Of a stretch of 64,000 bases of DNA, positions 8,186 through 16,743 are shown piece by piece. The notes beneath the pieces are model-generated. The model was not told the origin of the DNA and ran no database searches. It saw only the letters and a program-made list of their open reading frames with translations. The translations under genes were made by a program, and so were the position numbers. Origin of the DNA: Nocardioides alkalitolerans DSM 16699 (GTDB lineage Bacteria; Actinomycetota; Actinomycetes; Propionibacteriales; Nocardioidaceae). The DNA is taken from positions 62,001-126,000 of the forward strand of contig NZ_AUFN01000014.1 in assembly GCF_000426525.1 (NCBI RefSeq), given 5' to 3'. How positions within the stretch are numbered: the first letter of the stretch is position 1; the number at the start of each line of letters is the position of its first letter.

Positions 8186-9037
8186 TCAGACCACCATCCT
8201 CGCGCGCAGGCGGCGCACGGCCCACCACCAGCCCAGCGCCGTGAGGGCGACCAGGTAGGCCACGTGCACCAGGGCGGGCCCGAGCTCGAACGTGCCGAGC
8301 GCGAACATCCGGGTCAGGTCGACCCCGTGCCACAGCGGCGTGAGCCTCGCGACCACCTCGAGGGGCGCGTCGAGGTTGCCGACCGGGAAGAAGGCGCCCG
8401 AGAAGAGGAACATCGGGATCATCCCGAGCCGGAACACCAGCGCGAACGCCGTCTCGTCCTGCAGCCCGGCCGCGAACGCGAACACGGGGGTCGTGAAGGC
8501 ACCGATGACGAGGGCCTGGGTGGCCCACGCCAGCACGGCACCCCACCAGGTCGTGAAGACCCCGAACGGCGCCAGCACCGCGACGAAGAACGCGCTGACC
8601 ACGAGGGTGCGGAGCAGGATGAAGCCGACGTTGGCGAGCACGATCGACCCGATGCCGAGCGGGGTGGCGTGCATGGCGAAGAAGGTCTTGTGCCACTTCA
8701 CGCCCGACATCACCGGGTAGGTCGTCTCGCCGATCACCAGCGTCATGACGTGCGCCGCCAGCAGGCCGGGCGCGACGAACGCGAGGTACGACGTCGCCCC
8801 CTCCAGCTCGCCGGGCGCCACCTCGATGAACCCGCCCAGCAGGACGCCCATCGCGACGACGTACAGCAGCGGGGTGACCAGGGCCGAGATGACCCCGCCC
8901 TTCCAGGTGCGGCGCAGCACCGTCGCCCAGTACGGCGCGAGGCGGAGCGCGCCGTCGACCACCGACCCGGGCGCCGTGCTGGCAGGGCTCGTGGGGCTGG
9001 TGCTGGGTCCCGTCCCGGGACGGGGTGTCGTCGTCAT
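8186..9037 (-). CDS. ABC-2 type transporter permease, first permease
   Basis: 283 aa. After a Pro/Thr/Ser-rich cytoplasmic N-terminus there are six hydrophobic segments. The region ETTYPVMSGVKWHKTFFAMHATPLGIG is the ABC-2 family signature area, and MIPMFLFSGAFFPVGNLDAPLE is closely mirrored in the second permease. It begins 9 bases after the ATPase stop and ends one base before the second permease. The two permeases are clearly related but not identical and probably pair as a heterodimer with the ATPase encoded upstream. The substrate is unknown. Confidence 0.88.
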   Translation of the reverse strand: MTTTPRPGTGPSTSPTSPASTAPGSVVDGALRLAPYWATVLRRTWKGGVISALVTPLLYVVAMGVLLGGFIEVAPGELEGATSYLAFVAPGLLAAHVMTLVIGETTYPVMSGVKWHKTFFAMHATPLGIGSIVLANVGFILLRTLVVSAFFVAVLAPFGVFTTWWGAVLAWATQALVIGAFTTPVFAFAAGLQDETAFALVFRLGMIPMFLFSGAFFPVGNLDAPLEVVARLTPLWHGVDLTRMFALGTFELGPALVHVAYLVALTALGWWWAVRRLRARMVV

Positions 9038-9046
9038 CGGCGCCCC

Positions 9047-10042
<996 letters not shown>

Positions 10043-10050
10043 GAGGCGTG

Positions 10051-10073
10051 AGCCTAGGTGAGAGCGCCGACAG
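10051..10073 (-). promoter_or_regulatory. RecA-NDp-like promoter for the ABC exporter operon
   Basis: On the minus strand: CTGTCGGCG, 8 bases, TAGGCT. Compared with tTGTCRGTG-N8-TAnnnT it has C at the first (weakly conserved) base and C instead of T at the eighth. The predicted start point coincides with or just precedes the GTG at 10042. Confidence 0.55.
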
Positions 10074-10090
10074 TCGTCGCCCCGATTGCG

Positions 10091-10113
10091 TTGTCGGTGC
10101 CGTAGGCAAGGAT
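10091..10113 (+). promoter_or_regulatory. RecA-NDp-like promoter for lhr-nei
   Basis: TTGTCGGTG, 8 bases, AAGGAT. The upstream half is a perfect RecA-NDp match; the -10 has A in place of the first T. The expected start point is 7 bases downstream, at about 10120-10121, exactly at the in-frame GTG of lhr. lhr belongs to the PafBC-regulated damage genes in mycobacteria, which supports the call. Confidence 0.65.
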
Positions 10114-10120
10114 GGCCGAC

Positions 10121-13100
10121 GTGGCAGAGGGGCTCGAGAACTTCCATGCCGTGACCCGCGCGTGGTTCACGGCGGCTTTCCCTGCGCCCACGCCGGCGCA
10201 GCAGGGGGCCTGGACGTCGATCGCGTCCGGTCGCCACACCCTCGTCGTGGCGCCGACCGGTTCCGGCAAGACGCTCTCCGCGTTCCTCGCGTCGGTCGAC
10301 CGGCTCGCGACGACCCCGCCACCGGAGGCGGCCGCCCACCGCTGTCGCGTCCTGTACGTCTCCCCGCTGAAGGCACTGGCCGTCGACGTCGAGCGCAACC
10401 TCCGGGCCCCTCTGGCCGGCATCCGGCACACCGGGGAGCGGCTCGGCGTCGAGGTGCCCGACCTGCGGGTCGGCATCCGGTCCGGCGACACGTCGGCGGC
10501 CGACCGACGCCGCCTGACGACCCGCCCGCCGGACATCCTCATCACGACACCCGAGTCCCTCTTCCTGATGCTCACGTCGCAGGCACGGGAGTCGCTCCGC
10601 GGGGTCGAGACCGTCATCGTCGACGAGGTCCACGCCGTCGCGGGCAGCAAGCGCGGCGCCCACCTCGCGCTGACGCTGGAGCGGCTCGACGCCCTGCTCG
10701 AGAAGCCGGCCCAGCGCATCGGTCTCTCCGCCACGGTGCGCCCGGTCGAGGAGGTCGCCCGCTTCCTCGGCGGCAGCGCCCCGGTGCACGTCGTGGCGCC
10801 GCCGTCGTCCAAGGAGTGGGAGCTGCAGGTCGTGGTCCCGGTGGAGGACATGACGGCCCCGGCCGAGTACGACGAGGACGACGCCTCCAGCGGGCGCAAC
10901 GCCTCCTCGATCTGGCCCCACGTCGAGGAGCGGGTGCTCGACCTGGTCGAGGCGCACCGCTCCACCATCGTGTTCGCCAACTCGCGGCGGGTCGCCGAGC
11001 GGCTGACGGCACGGCTCAACGAGCTGGCCGCCGAGCGGGCCGAGGCCGTCTCGGCCGCGGGCGCCGCCGCAGCCGGTGCCGGCTCCGGCGAGGAGCGCCT
11101 CCACGCCATGTACGACGACGAGGACGACGCACGGGACGACGAGCAGCACGACCACCAGGACGACGAGCAGGACGACGAGCAGGACGAGCGTCCCTCCCGA
11201 CCGCCGTCCGAGGTCGCCGGCCAGTCCGGCGCCACGAGCGGCGCGGCCGCGCTGGTCGCGCGCGCCCACCACGGCTCGGTCTCGAAGGAGCAGCGCGAGC
11301 TGATCGAGGACGACCTCAAGCGCGGACGCCTACCCTGCGTCGTCGCGACGAGCAGTCTCGAGCTCGGCATCGACATGGGTGCCGTCGACCTCGTCGTGCA
11401 GATCGGGTCGCCGCCCTCGGTCGCCAGCGCCCTGCAGCGGGTGGGTCGCGCCGGTCACCAGGTCGGCGAGACCTCCCGCGGCGTGCTCTTCCCGCAGTAC
11501 CGCGGCGACCTCGCCCCGACCGCCGTGGCGGTCGAGCGCATGCGCACGGGTGCGATCGAGGCGCTGCGCGTGCCGGCCAACCCGCTCGACGTCCTGGCGC
11601 AGCAGATCGTGGCCGTCACCTCCATCGAGCCCTACGACACCGACGCGCTCTTCGAGCTGGTGCGCCGGGCCGCGCCGTTCACCGGTCTGCCCCGCAGCGC
11701 CTACGAGGCGACGCTCGACCTCCTGAGCGGCCGCTACCCCTCCGACGAGTTCGCCGAGCTGCGGCCACGCCTCGTCTGGGACCGCGTCGCCGGCACCCTC
11801 ACCGGGCGACCGGGCGCGCAACGGCTGGCCGTCACGAGCGGCGGCACGATCCCCGACCGCGGGCTGTTCGGGGTCTTCCTCGTCTCGTCGGGCAACGAGC
11901 GCTCCGGCCCCGGACGCCGGGTCGGCGAGCTCGACGAGGAGATGGTCTACGAGTCGCGCGTGGGCGACGTCTTCGCGCTCGGCGCCACGAGCTGGCGCAT
12001 CGAGGACATCACCCACGACCAGGTGCTCGTCACCCCGGCGCCCGGCATCCCGGGCCGCCTGCCGTTCTGGCGTGGCGAGGCACTGGGGCGCCCCGTCGAG
12101 CTGGGCGAGGCCGTGGGGGCGCTGCACCGCGAGCTCGGGGCCGCACCGCGCTCGGAGGCGGTCACGACCGTCACCGCGACCGGCCTCGACGCCTACGCCG
12201 CCGCGAACCTCGTCGACTACGTCGGCGAGCAGCGGGAGGCGACGACGGTCCTGCCGTCCGACCGCACCCTGGTGCTCGAGCGCTTCCGCGACGAGCTCGG
12301 CGACTGGCGGCTCGTGCTGCACTCGCCGTACGGCGTGCCCGTGCACGCGCCCTGGGCGCTCGCGATCAACGCGCGGCTGCGGGAGCGGTACGGCGTCGAC
12401 GGCCAGGCGCACGCCTCCGACGACGGCATCGTCGTGCGCCTGCCGGACACCGGCGACGACCCGCCCTCGGGCGAGGTGATGGTCTTCGACGCCGACGAGC
12501 TCGAGGCGATCGTCACCGACGAGGTCGGGGGCTCGGCGCTCTTCGCCGCCCGCTTCCGCGAGTGCGCCGCCCGTGCCCTGCTGCTCCCCCGCCGCGACCC
12601 GGGCCGGCGCGCCCCGTTGTGGCAGCAGCGTCAGCGCGCCGCGCAGCTGCTCGAGGTCGCGGTGAAGTACCCGACGTTCCCGATCGTGCTCGAGGCCGTC
12701 CGCGAGTGCCTGCAGGACGTCTACGACCTGCCCGGCCTCCTGGCGCTCCACCGCAAGGTCGAGCGCCGCGAGATCCAGGTCGTCGACGTGACGACCACGT
12801 CGCCCTCACCCTTCGCGCGCACCCTGCTGTTCGGCTACGTCGCGCAGTTCGTCTACGAGGGCGACTCGCCGCTCGCCGAGCGGCGCGCCGCCGCCCTCGC
12901 CCTCGACCCGGCCCTGCTGGCCGAGCTGCTCGGCCGCGCCGAGCTGCGCGAGCTGCTCGACCCGGACGTGCTGGCCGAGGTGGAGGCCGAGCTGCAGCGG
13001 CTGGCGGAAGACCGCCGGGCCCGCAACGTCGAGGGGGTGGCGGACCTCGTCCGGCTGCTCGGACCGCTCTCGACCGAGGAGGTCGCCGCGCGCTCCACGG

Positions 13101-14959
13101 CCGACGCCGCCACCTCGACGACCTGGTTGGAGGAGCTCGAGCAGGCCCGCCGCGTCGTCCGGGTCCGGATGGCCGGCGACGAGCGCTGGGCCGTCGTGGA
13201 GGACGTCGCGAGGCTCCGCGACGGGCTCGGCGTCCCGGCGCCGCCCGGGGTCGCCGATGCGCTCACCGAGCCGGTGGACGACCCCCTGGGCGACCTCGTC
13301 GCCCGCTACGCCCGCACCCACGGCCCCTTCCAGCCGGACGCCGTCGCGGCCCGGCTCGGCCTGGGCGTGGCCGTCGTCGCCCAGACCCTCCAGCGCCTCC
13401 GGGCCCAGGGCCGCGTCACCGACGGCGAGTTCCGTCCGGGCGGGTCCGGCACCGAGTGGTGCGACGCCGAGGTCCTCCGCCGGCTGCGTCGCCGCTCCCT
13501 GGCCCGGCTGCGCCAGGAGGTCGAGCCCGTCGACCCCGCGGCACTGGCGCGGTTCGTCCCGGTCTGGCAGCAGGTCCAGCCCGTCGCGCCGCCCCGCGAC
13601 GACGACCCCGACCGGCCGGTGCGTCGCCCCGGCAAGCGTGGCGGCCTGTACGGCGTCGACGGCGTCGTCACCGTGCTCGACCAGCTCGCCGGCTGCTCCA
13701 TCCCCGCCTCGGCGTGGGAGTCGCTCGTGCTGCCCGCCCGGGTGCGGGACTACTCCCCCGCCTACCTGGACGAGCTGACCGCCGGTGGCGAGGTCGTGTG
13801 GTGCGGCCAGGGGGCGCTCCCGGGGTCCGACGGCTGGGTCTCGCTCCACCTGGCCGACACCGCCGCGCTCACCGCGCCCCTCCCCGGTGCGTACGACGCC
13901 TCCGCCCTGCACGACGCCGTCGTCACGGCGCTGGAACCCGGGGGGGCCTGGTTCTTCCGGCAGCTCGCCGACGTCGTGGGCTCCACGAACGACGAGGCGC
14001 TCGCCGGGGTGCTGTGGGACCTCGTGTGGGCCGGACGCGTCACCAACGACACCCTGGCGCCCCTGCGGGCCCGCGTCGGCTCGAGCGGGTCGCACAAGAC
14101 GCGCCGCACGCCCGGCCGCCCGCGCCGCATGGGGTCGGCCAGCCGCTCCATGTCCGCCCGGCCCTACCCGGCCGCCCGGGCGCGGCCCGACACCTCCGGA
14201 CGCTGGGCGCTCGTGCCGCCCCTCGACACGGACGCCACCCGACGTGGGCACGCCACCGCCGAGTCGCTGCTCGGCCGGTACGGCGTCGTGACCCGCGGGT
14301 CCGTCGTCGCCGAGCGGGTGCTGGGCGGCTTCGCCGGGGTCTACCGGGTGCTGGCGGCCTTCGAGGAGACCGGCCGGACCCGCCGTGGCTACTTCGTCAA
14401 CGGTCTCGGCGCGGCCCAGTTCGGGACGACGGGTGCCGTCGACCGGCTCCGCACCCTGGCCGAGCCCGCGACGGGGGTCGACGGCTCCAGCGACGAGCCC
14501 GCGACGTACGTGCTCGCGGCCACCGACCCCGCCAACCCGTTCGGTGCCGCACTGCCCTGGCCCGAGCGCCCGGGCTCCGCCACCGACGACGACGGCGACG
14601 GCGAGCCGGGGTCCGGGATGACGTCGGACGCCGCCCCGGACTCGCCGACCGCCCGGCGCACGCCCCGCCACCGGCCGGGACGCAAGGCCGGCTCCCTGGT
14701 GGCGGTGGTCGACGGCGAGCTCGTCCTGTACGTCGAGCGCGGCGGCCGCACGCTGCTGACGTGGACGGACGACGTCGAGGTGCTCACGCTGGCGGCCCAC
14801 GGCCTGGCCTCGGTCTCGCGCAACGGCGCCCTCGGGCGGATCACGGTCGAGCAGGCCGACGGCGCGCAGCTTCTCGGCGTGCGGGACACCCCGTTGCGCC
14901 AGGCCCTGGCGGCGGCCGGGTTCGTCACCACCCCGAAGGGACTCCGACTCCGTGCCTGA
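10121..14959 (+). CDS. lhr: Lhr-family ATP-dependent DNA helicase
   Basis: About 1612 aa, the long form of Lhr. Helicase motifs in order: Walker A APTGSGKT near residue 45, DEVH in IVDEVHAV, motif III GLSATVRP, and TSSLELGIDMGAVDLV plus QRVGRAGH in the second RecA domain. The winged-helix and Lhr-core regions and the large C-terminal domain follow. Lhr is a 3'-to-5' helicase in DNA repair. I prefer GTG 10121 over ATG 10112 because the promoter motif places the transcript start there. A strongly acidic Asp/Glu/Gln/His stretch (about 11105-11195) is inserted between the two helicase halves. It overlaps nei by 8 bases, as lhr and nei are adjacent in mycobacteria. Confidence 0.93.
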   Translation: MAEGLENFHAVTRAWFTAAFPAPTPAQQGAWTSIASGRHTLVVAPTGSGKTLSAFLASVDRLATTPPPEAAAHRCRVLYVSPLKALAVDVERNLRAPLAGIRHTGERLGVEVPDLRVGIRSGDTSAADRRRLTTRPPDILITTPESLFLMLTSQARESLRGVETVIVDEVHAVAGSKRGAHLALTLERLDALLEKPAQRIGLSATVRPVEEVARFLGGSAPVHVVAPPSSKEWELQVVVPVEDMTAPAEYDEDDASSGRNASSIWPHVEERVLDLVEAHRSTIVFANSRRVAERLTARLNELAAERAEAVSAAGAAAAGAGSGEERLHAMYDDEDDARDDEQHDHQDDEQDDEQDERPSRPPSEVAGQSGATSGAAALVARAHHGSVSKEQRELIEDDLKRGRLPCVVATSSLELGIDMGAVDLVVQIGSPPSVASALQRVGRAGHQVGETSRGVLFPQYRGDLAPTAVAVERMRTGAIEALRVPANPLDVLAQQIVAVTSIEPYDTDALFELVRRAAPFTGLPRSAYEATLDLLSGRYPSDEFAELRPRLVWDRVAGTLTGRPGAQRLAVTSGGTIPDRGLFGVFLVSSGNERSGPGRRVGELDEEMVYESRVGDVFALGATSWRIEDITHDQVLVTPAPGIPGRLPFWRGEALGRPVELGEAVGALHRELGAAPRSEAVTTVTATGLDAYAAANLVDYVGEQREATTVLPSDRTLVLERFRDELGDWRLVLHSPYGVPVHAPWALAINARLRERYGVDGQAHASDDGIVVRLPDTGDDPPSGEVMVFDADELEAIVTDEVGGSALFAARFRECAARALLLPRRDPGRRAPLWQQRQRAAQLLEVAVKYPTFPIVLEAVRECLQDVYDLPGLLALHRKVERREIQVVDVTTTSPSPFARTLLFGYVAQFVYEGDSPLAERRAAALALDPALLAELLGRAELRELLDPDVLAEVEAELQRLAEDRRARNVEGVADLVRLLGPLSTEEVAARSTADAATSTTWLEELEQARRVVRVRMAGDERWAVVEDVARLRDGLGVPAPPGVADALTEPVDDPLGDLVARYARTHGPFQPDAVAARLGLGVAVVAQTLQRLRAQGRVTDGEFRPGGSGTEWCDAEVLRRLRRRSLARLRQEVEPVDPAALARFVPVWQQVQPVAPPRDDDPDRPVRRPGKRGGLYGVDGVVTVLDQLAGCSIPASAWESLVLPARVRDYSPAYLDELTAGGEVVWCGQGALPGSDGWVSLHLADTAALTAPLPGAYDASALHDAVVTALEPGGAWFFRQLADVVGSTNDEALAGVLWDLVWAGRVTNDTLAPLRARVGSSGSHKTRRTPGRPRRMGSASRSMSARPYPAARARPDTSGRWALVPPLDTDATRRGHATAESLLGRYGVVTRGSVVAERVLGGFAGVYRVLAAFEETGRTRRGYFVNGLGAAQFGTTGAVDRLRTLAEPATGVDGSSDEPATYVLAATDPANPFGAALPWPERPGSATDDDGDGEPGSGMTSDAAPDSPTARRTPRHRPGRKAGSLVAVVDGELVLYVERGGRTLLTWTDDVEVLTLAAHGLASVSRNGALGRITVEQADGAQLLGVRDTPLRQALAAAGFVTTPKGLRLRA

Positions 14960-15755
14960 GGGTGACACCGTCTACCGGGCGGCCAAGAAGCTCGACGCCG
15001 CGCTCGGCCGGCGCCGGCTCGACGTCGTCGACCTGCGCGTGCCCGACCACGCGACCGCGGACCTCGCGGGCGCAGAGCACCTCGGCACCGTCTCCCGGGG
15101 CAAGCACCTGCTCACACGGCTCCGCCATGAGGGCAGCGACTGGACGCTGCACACCCACCTCAAGATGGAGGGCAGCTGGCACGTCTACGAGGGACGGGCG
15201 CGCTGGCGTCGGCCGACCCACCAGGCCCGGGCGGTGCTGCGCGCCGGCACCACCACGGCCGTGGGCTTCTCCCTGGGCGTGGTCGACCTGCTGCGCACGG
15301 CCGACGAGCCCGACGTCGTGGGCCACGTCGGCCCCGACCTGCTCGGGCCGGACTGGGACGAGGAGGAGGCACTGCGCCGGCTCCGTGCGGACGGTCACCG
15401 CCCGGTCGCGGAGGCGCTCCTCGACCAGCGCAACCTCGCGGGCATCGGCAACATGTACATGGCGGAGCTCTGCTTCGTCTCCGGGGTGCACCCGGCCCGG
15501 CCGCTGGCCGAGGTGCCGGACCTCGTCAGGATGGTGAGGCGTGCTCGCCAGATGCTCGACCTGAACAAGGAGCGCGCGATGCAGTCGACCACGGGCGACC
15601 TGCGCCAGGGCCGCCAGCTGTGGGTGTACCGCCGCGACCAGCAGGCGTGCCGCCGCTGCGGCACCACGGTGCGGGTGGAGATGCGCGTCGACGCCGAGGC
15701 ACCGTTGCGTGGCGAGCGGGCGTCGTACTGGTGCCCGTCCTGCCAACCACGCTGA
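14952..15755 (+). CDS. nei: DNA glycosylase / AP lyase of the Fpg/Nei family (endonuclease VIII-like)
   Basis: 267 aa. It begins (V)PEGDTVYRAA, giving the catalytic N-terminal Pro and Glu (residues 2-3), typical of Nei rather than Fpg. The helix-two-turn-helix segment is DQRNLAGIGNMYMAE, and the C-terminus has a four-cysteine zinc finger (CRRCGTT, later CPSCQ). It excises oxidised pyrimidines and cleaves the abasic site. The GTG at 14952 lies inside the 3' end of lhr, so the two are coupled and should share the damage-responsive promoter upstream of lhr. A small hairpin at 15773-15785 may end the transcript. Confidence 0.93.
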   Translation: MPEGDTVYRAAKKLDAALGRRRLDVVDLRVPDHATADLAGAEHLGTVSRGKHLLTRLRHEGSDWTLHTHLKMEGSWHVYEGRARWRRPTHQARAVLRAGTTTAVGFSLGVVDLLRTADEPDVVGHVGPDLLGPDWDEEEALRRLRADGHRPVAEALLDQRNLAGIGNMYMAELCFVSGVHPARPLAEVPDLVRMVRRARQMLDLNKERAMQSTTGDLRQGRQLWVYRRDQQACRRCGTTVRVEMRVDAEAPLRGERASYWCPSCQPR

Positions 15756-15831
15756 GCCGACCCCGCTGAGCAGCCCGGCTCGGGCCGATCGCCCCGGGGC
15801 CGCCCTTGCGGACCGGTCGCGCCAGGACCGG

Positions 15832-16155
15832 TCAGGCGGCGGAGGGCACCGCGGTGTCGTCGCTGGTCGTGCGCGGACGCACGGGGATGGGGGTCGCCAC
15901 GGCGGCACCGGCGAGCACCGTCTCCTCGCGGGCGACCTCGTGGCTGACCTCGCGGAGCACGTCGGAGAGCGGCACCTCGAGGGCGGCGCACAACGACGCC
16001 AGCAGCTCGGAGGACGCCTCCTTCTGGCCACGTTCGATCTCGGAGATGTAGCCGAGACTGACCCGGGCACCTGCGGAGACCTCGCGCAGCGTCATGCCGC
16101 GCTGCATCCGCTGACGACGCAGCACGTCACCGAGCGAACTTCGGAAGAGCACCAT
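15832..16155 (-). CDS. clgR: Helix-turn-helix regulator ClgR (Clp protease gene regulator)
   Basis: 107 aa. A Cro/C1-type HTH spans about residues 8-66, with the hallmark [24 protein letters not shown] seen in ClgR/Rv2745c proteins. A short, unstructured C-terminus ends in Ala-Ala, which would fit a Clp-degraded protein as known for Streptomyces ClgR (LAA-like end). ClgR activates clpP1P2, clpC and chaperone genes under stress. The start ATG at 16155 has the ribosome binding sequence AAAGGAAC just upstream. It follows cinA by 13 bases and the pair precedes pgsA in the usual actinobacterial order, with a nuclease gene inserted. Confidence 0.92.
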   Translation of the reverse strand: MVLFRSSLGDVLRRQRMQRGMTLREVSAGARVSLGYISEIERGQKEASSELLASLCAALEVPLSDVLREVSHEVAREETVLAGAAVATPIPVRPRTTSDDTAVPSAA

Positions 16156-16168
16156 GCGCGCGTTCCTT

Positions 16169-16711
16169 TCACCTCAGGTGAGGCGCAACGCTACCCGATG
16201 CCGATTGCTTCCCGACGAGACGCCGGGTGAGAAGGTCCAGCGCCGTCGCGACCGTGTCGGCCTGGATGCGTGCGCGGTCCCCGCTGAGGGCGAGCCCGAC
16301 CACCTCGGAGAGCCCGTCGGGACCGGCCAGGGCGACGAACACGGTGCCGGGCGGGTGGCCCTCCTGGCGTTCGGGGCCGGCGACCCCCGTGGTGGCGAGC
16401 GCGTACGACGCGCCGAGCAGCCGTCGTACGCCCGCCGCCATCGCGGCCGCGCAGGCCGCCGAGACGACGCCGTGCTCGTCGACGACGGCGGCCGGGACGC
16501 CCAGCACGTCGACCTTCACCTCCGTGGCGTAGGAGACGACGCCGCCGAGGAAGGCGCGCGAGGCACCCGGAACGCCCGTCACCGCCGCCGCCAGGCGACC
16601 GCCGGTGAGGGACTCCGCCACCGCCAACGAGGCCCCCGACGCGACCAGCGCGTCGAGGGCCTCGTGGGCGTGCTCGTGGGCGTGCGGTGCGGCCGGTCCG
16701 GTGGAGGTCAC
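16169..16711 (-). CDS. CinA family nicotinamide-nucleotide amidohydrolase
   Basis: 180 aa, the stand-alone CinA C-terminal domain (PncC type). It shows [32 protein letters not shown] and ATTGVAGPE, including the conserved Ser/Thr-Gly-Gly and Gly-Pro motifs. It likely converts nicotinamide mononucleotide to nicotinate mononucleotide in the pyridine nucleotide salvage cycle. The start is GTG at 16711. The stop codon lies within a 13-base palindrome (16169-16181) just before clgR, and the two genes are probably co-transcribed. In related genomes it sits directly after pgsA; here the nuclease gene intervenes. Confidence 0.88.
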   Translation of the reverse strand: MTSTGPAAPHAHEHAHEALDALVASGASLAVAESLTGGRLAAAVTGVPGASRAFLGGVVSYATEVKVDVLGVPAAVVDEHGVVSAACAAAMAAGVRRLLGASYALATTGVAGPERQEGHPPGTVFVALAGPDGLSEVVGLALSGDRARIQADTVATALDLLTRRLVGKQSASGSVAPHLR

Positions 16712-16743
16712 CCCACCATCATGGCCCGCCTGCCCGGGTCAGG

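Noticed and set aside
10112..10120. ATG at 10112 as the lhr start
   Set aside because: It overlaps the -10 region of the RecA-NDp-like promoter, and the expected transcript begins about 9 bases later at the in-frame GTG; kept only as an alternative if another upstream promoter is used.
16169..16181. 13-base palindrome TCACCTCAGGTGA as a regulator operator upstream of clgR
   Set aside because: It is explained by the cinA stop codon joined to the purine-rich region before clgR; it does not match any ClgR-box form I can recall with confidence. Only a footprint could revive it.
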